A stretch of 20,941 nucleotides of DNA from contig JAHBMJ010005878.1 of NCBI GenBank assembly GCA_018398765.1, positions 1-20,941 of the forward strand, read 5' to 3'. A program made the translations under genes and the position numbers. Of the stretch, positions 1 to 9,153 are shown piece after piece; position 1 is the first letter of the stretch; each line of letters begins with the position of its first letter. This DNA comes from Chromera velia. Taxonomy: Eukaryota; Sar; Chromeraceae. The notes below the pieces were generated by a model, which saw only the letters and a program-made list of their open reading frames with translations, did no database searches and was not told the DNA's origin.

Positions 1-206
1 TTCAAATTGTTTGGTGATTCTGTAGGAAAGCATGCGGGGACCGACTCTTCTTCCCAAGGTCTCCTCACAGGCGATTACGGCCTCTTCACAGAATCCTGGG
101 TGCGCCTTTCTGCGCGAAGTATACCAAGAAGGAATACGAGGACCTCTTACACCCCGACGAGGTGAACAAACAACAACGGGCGTGCACTACAGAGAAGTGC
201 TTATAA
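1..206 (+). CDS. Partial 3' coding segment, unknown protein
   Basis: Coding-looking sequence is open from the window edge in frame 1 (residues such as FGDSVGKHAG and GDYGLFTESW). It continues in frame 3 from about base 120, with KYTKKEYEDLLHPDEVNK and a TAA stop at 204-206. The switch needs one missing base, or a very short spliced-out piece, near 105-122. I do not recognise a family. The 5' part lies outside the window. The charged, low-stop composition is the only coding evidence. Confidence 0.35.
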
Positions 207-668
207 GGTGGGGGAATGAGATGAATGCGGGGACATCCTGGGTTTTCCGAGTCCAGAGGAGTGGAGCGTCGATTTTTGAGTTCTTTTATTACGTCTCGAT
301 ATCGGACTATGTCTGAGCGTGAGGAAGAATTCGTGGCGCCAGCCGTGCATGGACTATAAAAGTGAAAAGGGCATGCATGCAGGAGGGGGCGAGGAGCCCT
401 TCAGTGTCGAACGGGGCGACGAAGCGGCCCTCAAAGTGGCCTGGGTCAGCAGTGTTGCAGGCAGGCATGCATGATTGCTTCATTGTACACGTCTCTGCTT
501 GTCTTGTGTAGATCCATTGAATTCCCGCTGGTTCGTTTGCTACATGACATATAATATGCAAGTCTCTCTGGCATTTTTTCCTTCCGCTCCCCTCCCTCCG
601 TTGTCTGAAACTGCAGGTGTCCGCCCACATGCGTGCAGAAGGACGTCATTCTCCCTCCCTGCATGCAG
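207..668. other. Non-coding stretch with TGCATGCA motif
   Basis: No supported gene. It holds an exact TGCATGCA at 374-381 and another at 660-667 that abuts the splice acceptor of the next exon. A pyrimidine-rich stretch before CTGCAG at 611-616 could be an alternative acceptor for the same exon. Confidence 0.4.
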
Positions 669-897
669 GAGGCCATGCACTGTCCTGGCGAAGATTTTTC
701 AGGCAGGGTCCTCAAACAGTTGCAGGAGAAGTTGGCACTGTCTTTCCTTTTGAGACCTGTGCTAAAGCATCTAACACTGGACCACTCACATTCTTTCCGA
801 GTCTTTATTCGAGAGAGGACGTTCACTATGTCTGGGCTAGGAAAGGACCATCCCTTTTCGGAAAGTCTCACAGAAGGAGATGGAAAGGGCTTTTTCT
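669..897 (+). CDS. Internal exon, unknown protein
   Basis: The segment lies between an acceptor (TGCAG ending at 668) and a strong donor (GTAAGT at 898). It is open in one frame and reads EAMHCPGEDFSGRVLKQL followed by basic, leucine-rich sequence and TEGDGKGFF. It ends in phase 1, whereas the next recognised exon at 1068 begins in phase 0. The two are therefore not directly joined; a small exon may be missed around 919-950, or they belong to different transcripts. No family was recognised. Confidence 0.5.
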
Positions 898-1067
898 GTA
901 AGTCTTGTTTTACCTCAGCCCAACCCTATATACTGCATCCAGTCTCCTGTCGGATTTATCTCGTCTGCTAAGATTGAGATTGACATTGCCGTCTCCGCAC
1001 CAAAACTCATCTTTGCGCATCTTTGCGTAAATATTTCAAGATAAGCACCCTGCCTTCGAATCTGCAG

Positions 1068-1421
1068 GAGGCTGCGAGCATGAGGAGAGAGCTCAAACGC
1101 ATCATCGACGGCGTCCCCTCCAGCGGACCCGTTGAGAAAAGCGCCAGGCTGCAGGTCGTCAGGGCAATTGCAGCAAACCTACACGGATCCTTCGAGGGAG
1201 CAGAAGAGCTTTTCCGCAGTCTTGGAATAAGCTACCCATTTGATGTCCCTTCCCTTTCCGGTTGTTTTGGTCTTTGTTTCCCGTTCCTTATCCTTTCGCT
1301 TGCAGGAGGTGCTTTCGAAGGGGAAGGCGAAAGCGATGACAGTGACGATGAGGATGAAGAGACTGAGTTGGAGGAGGAGGGTTACTATGTCCTCCTATAT
1401 AGAGAGTCGGATTGTCGCTGA
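1068..1421 (+). CDS. Two terminal exons with acidic C-terminus, unknown protein
   Basis: Exon 1068-1218 follows a TCTGCAG acceptor and reads helical, charged sequence (RRELKRIIDGVPSSGPVEK, then AIAANLHGSFEGAEELF). A GT at 1219 and the acceptor CTTGCAG ending at 1305 define an 87-base intron that keeps phase 1. The last exon, 1306-1421, encodes an acidic run (EGESDDSDDEDEETELEEEG), then YYVLLYRESDCR and a TGA. The same frame is formally open through the intron, so retention is possible. The acidic tail suggests a nuclear or chromatin-associated protein, but this is only compositional. No domain was recognised. Confidence 0.5.
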   Translation, partial: EAASMRRELKRIIDGVPSSGPVEKSARLQVVRAIAANLHGSFEGAEELFRSLGISYPFDVPSLSGCFGLCFPFLILSLAGGAFEGEGESDDSDDEDEETELEEEGYYVLLYRESDCR

Positions 1422-1524
1422 GCAGAGGAGTCTGTGCGTTGGAGGGCATGCACGACATGCACTTTCAGGGGGTTTTGGAGGGAGGGGCTTCCGAGACCCT
1501 CCCTGAAAAAATGTCAGGACCGCC

Positions 1525-1911
1525 ATGCGCCTCGACCAAAAGACAGGAGGCATCGCTGATCCTGTTCTTGTCTTGATCTTCTTGGAGAAGATGAGCTGCG
1601 ATGTGTTCGAGGCCATCGCAGCTGCGCGAAGACCCTGGGACCAGTCAACGGTCCCGCAGCTGGATCGAGGGGCTCAAGGACAGGATCCAGGTGATGCTCT
1701 GGTCGGCGCAGGGGGGGAGACGACACACGAGGCCCGGTATGTCAACCAAGACATCAAGAGCCAGAAAGAAACTGCTGCTGCTGGTGGGTGATGCCGGCAA
1801 GCTGGTGACGGTGAAGATGTCCGACTACGGCTTCCAAGGTCAGGAAGGGTTCAAGGACAGGGAAAGGGACGAGGTGCAAAGGCGCCGTACACAAAGACTG
1901 GAACAGCAGAT
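1525..1911 (+). CDS. Candidate exons, unknown protein
   Basis: Two overlapping frames look coding. Frame 1, from ATG 1525, gives MRLDQKTGGIADPVLVLIF and continues to about 1650. Frame 2, from about 1665, gives SWIEGLKDRIQVMLWSAQGG, then a basic SRARKKLLLL stretch and VTVKMSDYGFQGQ. A CGCAG acceptor at about 1653-1657 could begin the second piece, but I could not find a donor that joins them cleanly. Treat as approximate exon evidence only. Confidence 0.3.
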
Positions 1912-2627
1912 CTTTTGGTCTTTTTGCGGTCAGTCTATCTTACCCATGCTTATGTTTGTGCAGATATGGATACGCCGATCTTTGGTTTCCGTCAATTCTT
2001 TTACTATGTACTTTAGAGGATTTTGATGGACGTTGACTCGTTGACTCAGATGCACTGACACAGGACGTCTTAAACGAGGTTCAACACTCATTTTTCGTTG
2101 CTACCCGTTATCTTGGAACTCTCGAAGCAAAAAACACATCGACAAAAACCGACAAAGCGGCGAAGGGCACTCAAATGGAGCTGAAAAGCGCAATTGGGGC
2201 AAGAGTAACTTGTCAATGTCGCGAACCCTCCTTGAGGGGCCGATGGAACGAGAGAGAGAGAGAGAGAGAGAGAGAGTAAAAAGTCTGTGTGTGAGAGAAT
2301 AAACGGTTCGTTGCACGTGTAGAGATTAAAATCCCAAACTCAAAGCTGGCAGGCTGAATGCATGCCCCATTCCCCCCCCCCCCGCGTCTCTCACATTGCC
2401 TTTCTGACCTTGTTGAAGGAGAGTGAACGCAAAGCGACTTTTGTGTCCTGATTTGATGGATCAATGTGTTGCTGCAGAACACCGAGAAGGGGAAAGTGAA
2501 GCTCTTCCTCTTCGCAGGGATTCAAGGAGAGGCGACGGTTTTCGAGTCCCTCATTGACGCACGCAGAAAAAGCCCTCGACATCTCCGGACGTACACTGAA
2601 ACGTGCCATCTACGGTACTCCAGTGCG
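1912..2627. other. Gene-poor stretch with GA microsatellite and C run
   Basis: I see no supported gene here. It contains the GA tract listed separately and a run of about ten C near 2375-2384. The ORFs across it on the minus strand are low-complexity readings of the GA tract. Confidence 0.4.
2250..2276. repeat. (GA)n microsatellite
   Basis: Uninterrupted GA dinucleotide repeat of about 13 units. Confidence 0.95.
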
Positions 2628-2741
2628 TTCCATTTCATCTAAAGCCCTCTTCGTTTTCCCCTCCGCCCTCTTCGCTCCAGCCGATCCCCCCCGCCCCCCA
2701 CGTTCCACCCTCCCTTCTCCCCTCAAGGCACACAAGCAGAG
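2628..2741 (+). repeat. Duplicated segment A1+B1 (intron-like)
   Basis: A1 (2628-2683) is a 56-base pyrimidine-rich segment with CTAAAG, a long polypyrimidine run and CTCCAG. B1 (2692-2741) follows after 8 bases. Both recur downstream as A2 (2886-2941) and B2 (3124-3172), with few mismatches. A has the look of an intron 3' end: branch-like CTAA, pyrimidine tract and CAG. Confidence 0.75.
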
Positions 2742-2885
2742 ACGCGGAGGAACCGATTGTTTCGTTTTGTGCATGTATGTGTTGGTAGGGGGGATCCTTC
2801 GTCGTTCCCCCTGGTGTCTGTGTCCCCTCTTGGATGCATATGATGGGGAGGGGGAAGAGAGTTTCATTTCGGGCGGGGGAAGACT

Positions 2886-2941
2886 TTCCATTTCATCTAA
2901 AGCCCTCTTCGCTTTCCCCTCCATCCTCTTCGCTCCAGCCG
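2886..2941 (+). repeat. Repeat copy A2, apparent splice acceptor region
   Basis: Second copy of segment A. Its CTCCAG ends at 2938, directly before a coding-looking exon, which supports the view that A is an intron 3' end. Confidence 0.75.
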
Positions 2942-3084
2942 CAAGGGAAGTCGATGCGTCGACTCCCCAGGGTGGTGCAAGCGTGCCTTTGGCTGGTAGT
3001 GCTGCTGCGTCTTCATCTGTCGCCGCGCCAGTAACTCAACCTGCGGGTCCCGCAATCGCAGCTGCAGTGTCTGACTGTGTGTGA
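2939..3084 (+). CDS. Alanine/serine/proline-rich exon, unknown protein
   Basis: It follows the CTCCAG acceptor in repeat A2 and reads AREVDASTPQGGASVPLAGS, then an A/S/P-rich stretch, ending VSDCV and TGA at 3082-3084. The composition is that of a disordered linker or tail. The upstream A1/B1 copy lacks this exon entirely. No family was recognised. A donor before the stop is possible, so the stop may not be used. Confidence 0.4.
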
Positions 3085-3123
3085 AACTCGTTTCGGTCCA
3101 AGCTGACAGAAACGTGCTCGCCA

Positions 3124-3172
3124 CGCCCCCCACATTCCACCCTCCCTTCTCCTCTCAATGCACACAATCAGA
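3124..3172 (+). repeat. Repeat copy B2
   Basis: Matches B1 (2692-2741) with a handful of substitutions. It is separated from A2 by 182 bases, whereas A1 and B1 are only 8 bases apart. Confidence 0.75.
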
Positions 3173-3709
3173 TAGCAGGGTGGGTGTCTCTTGTCGGGAT
3201 TGTTCGTCTTGCCATGCATCCGAAAGTAGTTCGCGTCTTCTATTGCAATTCTTTGGCACTCAGAGGCAGTGTGGTTTTGAAGGGCTCCCCGAAGATCCGG
3301 AGACATGTACCTGGTCTCTCTGGTCAGTGAGGCCGGCCGTGCGAGCCCGTGGTTGTTCTTTCGTGTTCATACTCCCTCCCTCCCTCCCTGTGTGTGAGTG
3401 TCTTTCTTGACCTAGCTGGCGGTCTCTCCCTGGCCACAAAGTTGAACGCTGGATCCGTCAATTCACTTCTTTCAATTCGACTAGCGCGATCGATCACTGA
3501 CACGTACGCGTGCAGGAAAGATATGTCACATCGGTCCCCGGCCGCTTTGAATGAATTTGCTGCTACATGATCTCTTGCGGCCAGCCGTACGCATTGCTGA
3601 TGTCGCCCCAGTGACTGGGCAACCGCCTCGGTCACCTTTGTTGTGTTTCCTTCGGGTTGGGCACATATCTTCAATCGTGAAAGTTTCCAAATTGAATCAC
3701 CCTCTGCAG
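3173..3709. other. No supported gene
   Basis: An opposite-strand frame of 158 codons spans 3324-3800, but its composition is not convincing and it overlaps a better plus-strand exon. A short TCCC run occurs near 3375. Nothing else was identified. Confidence 0.35.
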
Positions 3710-3875
3710 ACACCCGAGCTAACAAAATCTGCAGAGGCAGTCCTTTGTCGACGTTGCGATGACACACCCGAAGACGCTCTGCGAAAATTGTATGGTACAA
3801 GGAGCATCATGACACAACATACCATTGAGAGAAAAAGAAAAACTGCGACGCATCTGGAAGCCTTCAAGCGCCAAG
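3710..3875 (+). CDS. Candidate exon, unknown protein
   Basis: The segment is bounded by a CTGCAG acceptor ending at 3709 and a GTCAGG donor at 3876. It reads TPELTKSAEAVLCRRCDD, then a charged stretch and HLEAFKRQG in one open frame. It contains a single CRRC pair, not enough to call a zinc ribbon. Flanking exons were not found, and support is only the splice-like borders and composition. Confidence 0.35.
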
Positions 3876-4662
3876 GTCAGGATGTCAAACAACGGCCAAA
3901 TGAAGTTGAAAGCGGTAGAAATCTCTTGTGTTTTTTATTACAATACATTTATGAAAAGAGTAGAAAAGGTATATGTGATTTCTCGTTCGCGCTTTTGCAC
4001 AGAACTTCGTGCGTTTTTGCGTGAGAGAGTACACGTCCTGAACAGGTGTGCTGCACGAGGATACCCGATGAAGTCTCCATTGCGTGTGACACGTTCGGTC
4101 ACCTTTCTGCAGAGAGATGAAGAGAGACAAAAGTGCAGGGGGGAAACATGCAGGGGCGGTGCAGTCGATTTTTGAATGGAACAGGGATGCATGCACCGCT
4201 GTCACAGGGGCTGAGCACAGGGGAGAGTGAAACAGGGAGGGGGGGGTTTACTTTTTTGTCCACCTTGATGTAACCTGTCTGAACTCTGTTTTGACTAGAA
4301 AGAGTTTTCTTCGTTTCTTTTTGTCAAAAGATTAGATCAAGAAGAACGTGAAGAAAGATGTGACGTTTGCGGGTCTTGCTGATTACATTGTCGAACGTGT
4401 GGGTGACATGCTTGCGCCTTGCATGGAATGAGGGGGAATTCGGGGGGGGTTGGTGTTGTCTTTCAATGCACGGATGGTCGAGAATCCGCACGCACGGGGG
4501 GAGGCCGTGAAGTATTGCATACGTTATGTGGACGGGGAAACCACCAATCGTTGGGGACGGAGGAGTTGGAGGAGGCTCCATGCCTATCCAGGATCCCGCC
4601 GGCGGCGTTTGGCTTCCGCTGGGGTGGATGGAGTACTCTGTTTTGCAGAGTAGTCCTCCACC
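3876..4662. other. Mostly non-coding; weak ORF at 4450-4653
   Basis: There is a TGCATGCA at 4188-4195 and a G run near 4231. The plus-strand frame 4450-4653 includes EAVKYCIRYVDGETTNRWGR and may be part of an exon, but no matching splice borders were found. Confidence 0.25.
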
Positions 4663-4665
4663 AGG

Positions 4666-5058
4666 AAGATCGTCGTCGTCGTCTTCTCGAGTGCGGAGCT
4701 GAATTTAGGAACTTCTTCAAAAGGCCGCAAAGACGTTAATGCAGACAGTGTATCCCCGCAGGTTCCCGACCTGGAAAAGAGGAATGTCAACCAGGCGAAG
4801 CTGCACGCGGCCGCGATCGGGAAGACGGTGCCTGTGAAAGGACAGTTGAAGGGCCTCAAGCTCAGGAACTTGTTCGTCACCCCCGGGAGGGTCTCCTCGA
4901 TTTTTCCTCCAAAATATCGAAATTTTAATTTGCTGTCAGGACTGACCTTTGACCAAATAACGACAAAGAACAATGATCCAGATAATCGAGGCAGGCTGGT
5001 TGACAGCTTCTCGTTTGTGAACGAACGGACGCGCTTGATCCAAAGGGCGACGGAGTAA
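4666..5058 (+). CDS. Terminal exon with S/G module and basic C-terminal domain, unknown protein
   Basis: The frame is open from a possible CCACCAG acceptor ending at 4664 to TAA at 5056-5058. It begins in a GTC microsatellite, then reads SSAELNLGTSSKGRKDVNAD, a charged stretch (VPDLEKRNVNQAKLHAAAIG), VKGQLKGLKLRNLFVTPGR, and ends FSFVNERTRLIQRATE. A second acceptor (CCCCGCAG ending at 4761) is in the same frame, so either start could be used. The S/G module recurs at 5116, and the KDVNAD part recurs at 5742 with synonymous differences, implying duplicated coding sequence. The family is unknown. Confidence 0.5.
   Translation, partial: KIVVVVFSSAELNLGTSSKGRKDVNADSVSPQVPDLEKRNVNQAKLHAAAIGKTVPVKGQLKGLKLRNLFVTPGRVSSIFPPKYRNFNLLSGLTFDQITTKNNDPDNRGRLVDSFSFVNERTRLIQRATE
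4687..4735 (+). repeat. Direct repeat R1 of S/G module
   Basis: This 49-base segment is paired with 5116-5164. Shared core stretches include TCGAGTGCGG and GGAACTTCTTCAAAAG. Differences are mostly silent or conservative in the shared frame. Confidence 0.75.
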
Positions 5059-5115
5059 TAGACTGGGAGAGTAAGAAAAGCTCGTCTGCTACAAAATGGA
5101 GACGCTCGTCAAGTA

Positions 5116-5164
5116 TCGAGTGCGGGGACGAACTTGGGAACTTCTTCAAAAGCAGCAAAACATC
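5116..5164 (+). repeat. Direct repeat R2 of S/G module
   Basis: Partner of 4687-4735, in the same orientation and the same reading frame. Confidence 0.75.
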
Positions 5165-5304
5165 AAGTGGATACACTTTTGATCATGATTTCCAACGATG
5201 ACGACTCCAAGCTCACTGCCAGAAGAAAACAGAAGAAGCGTATTTTAACTCAAAGACAGTCTCAAAATTCAGAAGAAGTCTTGCCCTTGTTGTGTGGTAA
5301 ATGA
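5116..5304 (+). CDS. Second copy of the S/G module, tail exon
   Basis: It opens with SSAGTNLGTSSKAAKH, clearly paralogous to SSAELNLGTSSKGRKD at 4687, then diverges to VDTLLIMISNDDDSKLTARR and stops at 5302-5304. It lies directly after the TAA/TAG of the preceding copy. It may be an alternative last exon or a duplicated relic. I cannot identify an acceptor with confidence. Confidence 0.4.
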   Translation, partial: SSAGTNLGTSSKAAKHQVDTLLIMISNDDDSKLTARRKQKKRILTQRQSQNSEEVLPLLCGK

Positions 5305-5322
5305 ATGGATGAGCCAACCAAG

Positions 5323-5340
5323 CAATGAATCAATCAATCG

Positions 5341-5372
<32 letters not shown>

Positions 5373-5389
5373 ATCAGTCAATCAATCAG

Positions 5390-5420
<31 letters not shown>

Positions 5421-5424
5421 GTCA
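5323..5424. repeat. (ATCA)n microsatellite, interrupted
   Basis: About 25 tetranucleotide units of AATC/ATCA with occasional G substitutions. Confidence 0.95.
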
Positions 5425-5428
5425 ATTG

Positions 5429-5458
5429 CTGCGTGCGTGCGTGCGTGCGTGCGTGCGT
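5429..5458. repeat. (GTGC)n microsatellite
   Basis: About seven GCGT units directly follow the ATCA array. Short GAATGAATGA runs come after it. Confidence 0.9.
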
Positions 5459-5589
5459 GTGAATGAATGAAAGAAACAGTGAATGATTGCTTCGTTCGTC
5501 CTACTGCTTCTGTACGACCGCATATCATAAGAGTGTGAGTTGGAGACGAAAACCGACAAGGTAGGGGAGCAGAGGCGTCTCTCTCCGCG

Positions 5590-5900
5590 GTGGTCTCTCC
5601 CGACCTCCAACGGCCCACTCCCCAAGGCCCAGCCTCTGATTCCCCGACCAAACAGCAGGTGCCTCCCGCATCACTTCCACCGACACGGACTGTCATTGTG
5701 CCCCGTCAGCCACAGCAGCAACAGCTCTTGCAGCACCCACAGAAGACGTCAACGCAGACGGTGCATCAACACACCTTCAAGCAAGACAGCGAAGAAGAGG
5801 GGATGACGAATTCAGAATGCAGAAGACGATGAAGAAAGCAGCCGAAGAAAGACAAACAGTCATCGGGTTACGACGTGGACCCTCAGGTGCATGGACGCGA
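5590..5900 (+). CDS. P/Q-rich exon region, frame uncertain
   Basis: Two frames look coding. One reads SPDLQRPTPQGPASDSPTKQ, then TVIVPRQPQQQQLLQHPQ. The other reads ALAAPTEDVNADGAST and then basic sequence (MQKTMKKAAEERQTVIGL). The second shares EDVNAD with KDVNAD at 4729, which favours it from about 5716 on. The region is probably part of the same multi-exon, low-complexity gene as its neighbours. No catalytic domain was seen. Confidence 0.35.
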
Positions 5901-5911
5901 CGTAACGTCAG

Positions 5912-6088
5912 TCCGCCGACGCGGACGGCGTTCACTATGCCGCCGCCGTGGCGGCCGTGGGAGAGGAGGGCGACCCGGAGCTCCAGATTCCCCTCCCTCA
6001 GAGAGACGTCCCTGGTTGCGGAGACGAAGGCAGAAACGACTGTCTACAGCTACAGTTATCTCACTCGATACCCGAGTGTGTGCCTTGA
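5912..6088 (+). CDS. Short acidic exon, unknown protein
   Basis: Follows AACGTCAG (acceptor ending at 5911) and reads SADADGVHYAAAVAAVGEEG, DPELQIPLPQRDVPGC, then TGA at 6086-6088. The competing frames here are arginine-rich readings of the same GC-rich sequence and look less natural. The family is unknown. Confidence 0.4.
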   Translation, partial: SADADGVHYAAAVAAVGEEGDPELQIPLPQRDVPGCGDEGRNDCLQLQLSHSIPECVP

Positions 6089-6314
6089 AGAAATAGACGA
6101 ATACAACGTGAGAGGTGCACGAAGGGAAAGGAGGTGCCGGAAGGCGTCTTCATGCAGCGGCGACCTTGCGGGGGCCCAACATCGTCATATACGTGGATCG
6201 CACACGATCTCAAGAGCAAAACCTTCCACCCCATGGAGAGCACGTTAATTACCCTATCTGCCTACTCTTGCGGGTTTCATCTCGGCACCGATGGAGAGCT
6301 GAGAAGAGAAGACG

Positions 6315-6895
6315 ATGGATATTTACTTGTGTGCTTCTTGTCTTTTTGTTTCTCCAATCGTCTTCTCTTCCCTCCCGGCACCTGTGCCTCCGATCCCTTC
6401 GCTCACAAGTTCCACTCCGTCTCCGGTCAGATCCACCAGTTCTGGGGCGTCGGTTCGTCCGACAGGATTAACCACCTCAAGGAGACCGTTCCAACCGGAG
6501 GCTTCCCGTCTCTTTCCCGCTGTCTTTTAGGCCTTTGTCCTCGTCTTCGTCTTCGTCTTCTTGTTCTCTTTCTTCAGGGTCCTCCGTGTCGTCCTCCTCT
6601 GGAAAAGTGCCGCCCGTCGCCCCCTCCAAGACATGCATCGGGTTGCCCTCCCATCAACCTTACCAGAGACACATCAGTGCAGCCGCACTTGACCAAAATC
6701 CACGTTTGAAAATGTGGCGACGCAAGCAAGGTCGAAATTTGTTCTACAGCATTCCTCGTCGTAGAAATGAGAGCAAAAGGTGTATTGACCCCACAGAGTG
6801 TGGCAACTCTGGCTTGAACACCTTAGTGGGTGAAGATGAGAAGAAGAAGAAACATATAGTCTGTCTGTCTGTCTGTCTGTCTGCAGAAGAGAGAA
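6315..6895 (+). CDS. Serine/proline-rich protein segment with frame break, unknown
   Basis: Frame 3 from about 6370 reads APVPPIPSLTSSTPSPVR and SGASVRPTGLTTSRRPF, then stops at 6528-6530. Frame 1 then carries an S8 run, GSSVSSSSGKVPPVAPSK, and a basic stretch (KMWRRKQGRNLFYSIPRRR) followed by NTLVGEDEKKKKHI. The S-rich composition continues across the break near 6500-6530, which suggests one protein with an indel or an unrecognised short intron. It looks like a disordered, basic, probably nuclear protein. Confidence 0.4.
6859..6884. repeat. (TCTG)n microsatellite
   Basis: About six CTGT units. Related degenerate TCTG runs occur again near 7165-7210 and 7380. Confidence 0.9.
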
Positions 6896-6964
6896 AAGAA
6901 AAAAACGAAGAACATATCGTCTGTATGCCTATATTTTCTTCTTTCTGCTTTGTTCTCCCTGCAG

Positions 6965-7006
6965 ATTCGCTCGCTCCAAGCTCAAATTGTGGAGCAAGGA
7001 CGACAG
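6965..7006 (+). CDS. Candidate 42-base micro-exon
   Basis: It is flanked by CCCTGCAG (ending at 6964) and GTCAGT (from 7007) and encodes 14 in-frame residues, IRSLQAQIVEQGRQ, of coiled-coil character. Its length is a multiple of three. Neighbouring exons are not secure. Confidence 0.35.
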
Positions 7007-8004
7007 GTCAGTGGGGCAGCTGATCTCAGTGTTAATGATTGTCTCTTGCTTCTCTGTGATGCAAAACCTGCTAGTGGGGATGCATTCATCTTCGTTGCAA
7101 GCTTTTGGACTATACCTGGTACTCAATGCAGGCGCTTTCTTCTCTTTGTGCTTGCCAATTTTGTTCATTTTTCAATCTGTTTGTCTGTCTGTCTCTTCGT
7201 CTGTCTGTTTCTCGGTCTCCATGTCTACCATATGTCTACTTGTGCTTTTTTCTGTTTCCCTTTCCCTTCTTGCACGTTGGAGTAAAAGGAAGAGAAAGAG
7301 AAAGGGAGAGGGAGGGGAGATCCGAAGTTCTCGTAAGTTCTGTCTGTATCTCTGTGCGACTCTGTGATTTCGTCAATACTTGTCTGTCTTTTTTGTAGCT
7401 CTGCATGCAGAGAAGGCCCCTGCGTCTAGATTCATCGCCCTGAGGCTACAACACGCTGAGCATTCATTCAAATTTGTTTTGTGTGTCGGCAATCCCGTCT
7501 AAATTACTTTCAATTCGATCTCTTACTTCAGATTGGCTTCCTCCACTCATTCCTTCACCCCTAAGTCGGTACCTTGGCATTTAATTTTCTTTGTCTGTTT
7601 GGGGAATTCACAGGGGAGGGAAGTACAGATGAACTCTACAGGCTTGTCGGACTCTCTGGCGTCCCTTTCTTTTCTCTCCTTCTTCTATTCAATTCCCTTC
7701 CACCATCGCTCTTTCCCAACCTTGCTGTCGGCCTATAGTTTTTCTGACTGCCTGTGCTCTTTCCCACTCCGTCTCTCTCAACCCTTTCTGAATGCATGGA
7801 TGCGTGAATGTGTACTGTCATCTGTCTGTGCCCACATTGGAAGGTGTCGAGCGAAGAGCGCTACATGGCCGGCGTCTTTTGCTTTGAACTCTTTGCATCA
7901 TTCTATTGAAGTGACATGCGTGCCGGGGCTCTTTGATTGACCTTTCATCCATTCCAATGAATTTTTAATCATGCAGTCCCTTGCATCAATTCAATTCCTG
8001 CAGA
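7007..8004. other. No supported gene; pyrimidine-rich and TCTG-rich
   Basis: A kilobase with degenerate TCTG repeats, long T/C tracts and a TGCATGCA at 7402-7409. Plus-strand ORFs here are readings of the pyrimidine tracts. It may be intron connecting the exons at 6965 and 8005. Confidence 0.35.
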
Positions 8005-8228
8005 CCCGGGTGCTCCCTCAGCCGATCTATCAGCTCCATCGCCCCCCCCCACAGGTGAGTCTGTACGGACGGACTGTGTGGCAACAGATGACTGGAAAGC
8101 AAGAGAGCATAGACGAGTCGGGCCCCCACATACACTGAATTCAGATCGACGACGACGACGACGAGGACGGCAGCGCGAGTCCAACAGGCGAGAGCATTCT
8201 CTCATTTGGAGGAGAGATGTGCATGTGA
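8005..8228 (+). CDS. Two small terminal exons with poly-D run, unknown protein
   Basis: Exon 8005-8054 lies between ATTCCTGCAG and a strong GTGAGT donor and reads PGAPSADLSAPSPPP in one frame. The last exon, 8145-8228, follows ATTCAG and encodes IDDDDDDEDGSASPTGESIL, then SFGGEMCM and TGA at 8226-8228. Phases are compatible (phase 1 out of the first exon in the GAPSADL frame would need checking). The stop codon falls at the first boundary of a 23-bp minisatellite. The function is unknown. Confidence 0.4.
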
Positions 8229-8370
8229 AACATTGAGGAAGGAAGCGTCGAAACATTGAGGAAGGAAGTGTCTAAACATTGAGGAAGGAAGTGTCGAAAC
8301 ATTGAGGAAGGAAGTGTCGAAACATTGAGGAAGGAAGTGTCGAAACATTGAGGAAGGAAGTGTCGAAACA
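8227..8370. repeat. 23-bp minisatellite, six copies
   Basis: Six head-to-tail copies of a unit near GAAACATTGAGGAAGGAAG plus TGTC, then a partial GAAACA. The copies are nearly identical (one has GCGTC, one has TCTAAAC). Confidence 0.95.
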
Positions 8371-9153
8371 AGCATGCGGAAATATGCGAGAGGGCTCACT
8401 CTGCCATGCACGGAAGGTTTTCTGCGAGGGAATGGCGTAGTTGTGGGCAGGGTGGGGCGGCAATATTCTGAGAGAGTTGTTTTTGTTTTTGTCAACTATA
8501 TATTTTGAGAGAGGGCAAAAAAGGATTTTTCGGAAGCCTCCTTGTTTTTTAATGTGGCAGAGAAAGGAGAAGGGAATACTTCGAAGTGGGGTCCTTTTTC
8601 ATTTTCACTATAAGGGATGGCGCCAGCAGTTCTGGGTTCCACTGTGTTCATCCCAGCGAATGAGAAAGGGGAGCTCTAATTTTTCATTCATTTTTTGCTG
8701 TACTGCATGCAGTCACCGGTGGAAGAGATGCAAGATTTTGATTGCGTGCTTTTTTTGTCTTTTAGGGTGTAGATGGATGTATGAGTGAATGAGCGAAATC
8801 CTTTTTTATGGGTGGCCCTCCCGTGTTATGTCGCGTATGGAAAGGATACCAGACTCATGTGTCGGTCTTTTGTGTGACTAATGAGTGAGAAAGAATGCCA
8901 TACCGAATTTTGTGAGTGAGAGAAAGAGAGGGGAAATTCTTTGAAGGCTTGGTTAAAACACACACAGTGGCGATTCACTGGTTATCTCCTGTTGTCACAA
9001 GAATCCAAGGAGGAGAGGAGGGGCTGGCTGTTTGTTGACCAAGGGATGGGATGATGTTCATCAGAAAATTGAACCACTATTTGCACAAGCAGCTCCATTC
9101 ACATGCAGCTTCTGCACGCTATCTGCAGGCCGGCTGAAGGATGTCTCAGGTAA
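8371..9153. other. No supported gene
   Basis: T-rich and GA-rich sequence with a TGCATGCA at 8704-8711. No frame with convincing composition or splice borders was seen. Confidence 0.4.

Noticed and set aside
1068-1218. Similarity of GPVEKSARLQVVRAIAANL to the gene 1/gene 2 shared domain
   Set aside because: Only a few scattered residues align, there is no tryptophan upstream, and gaps are needed.
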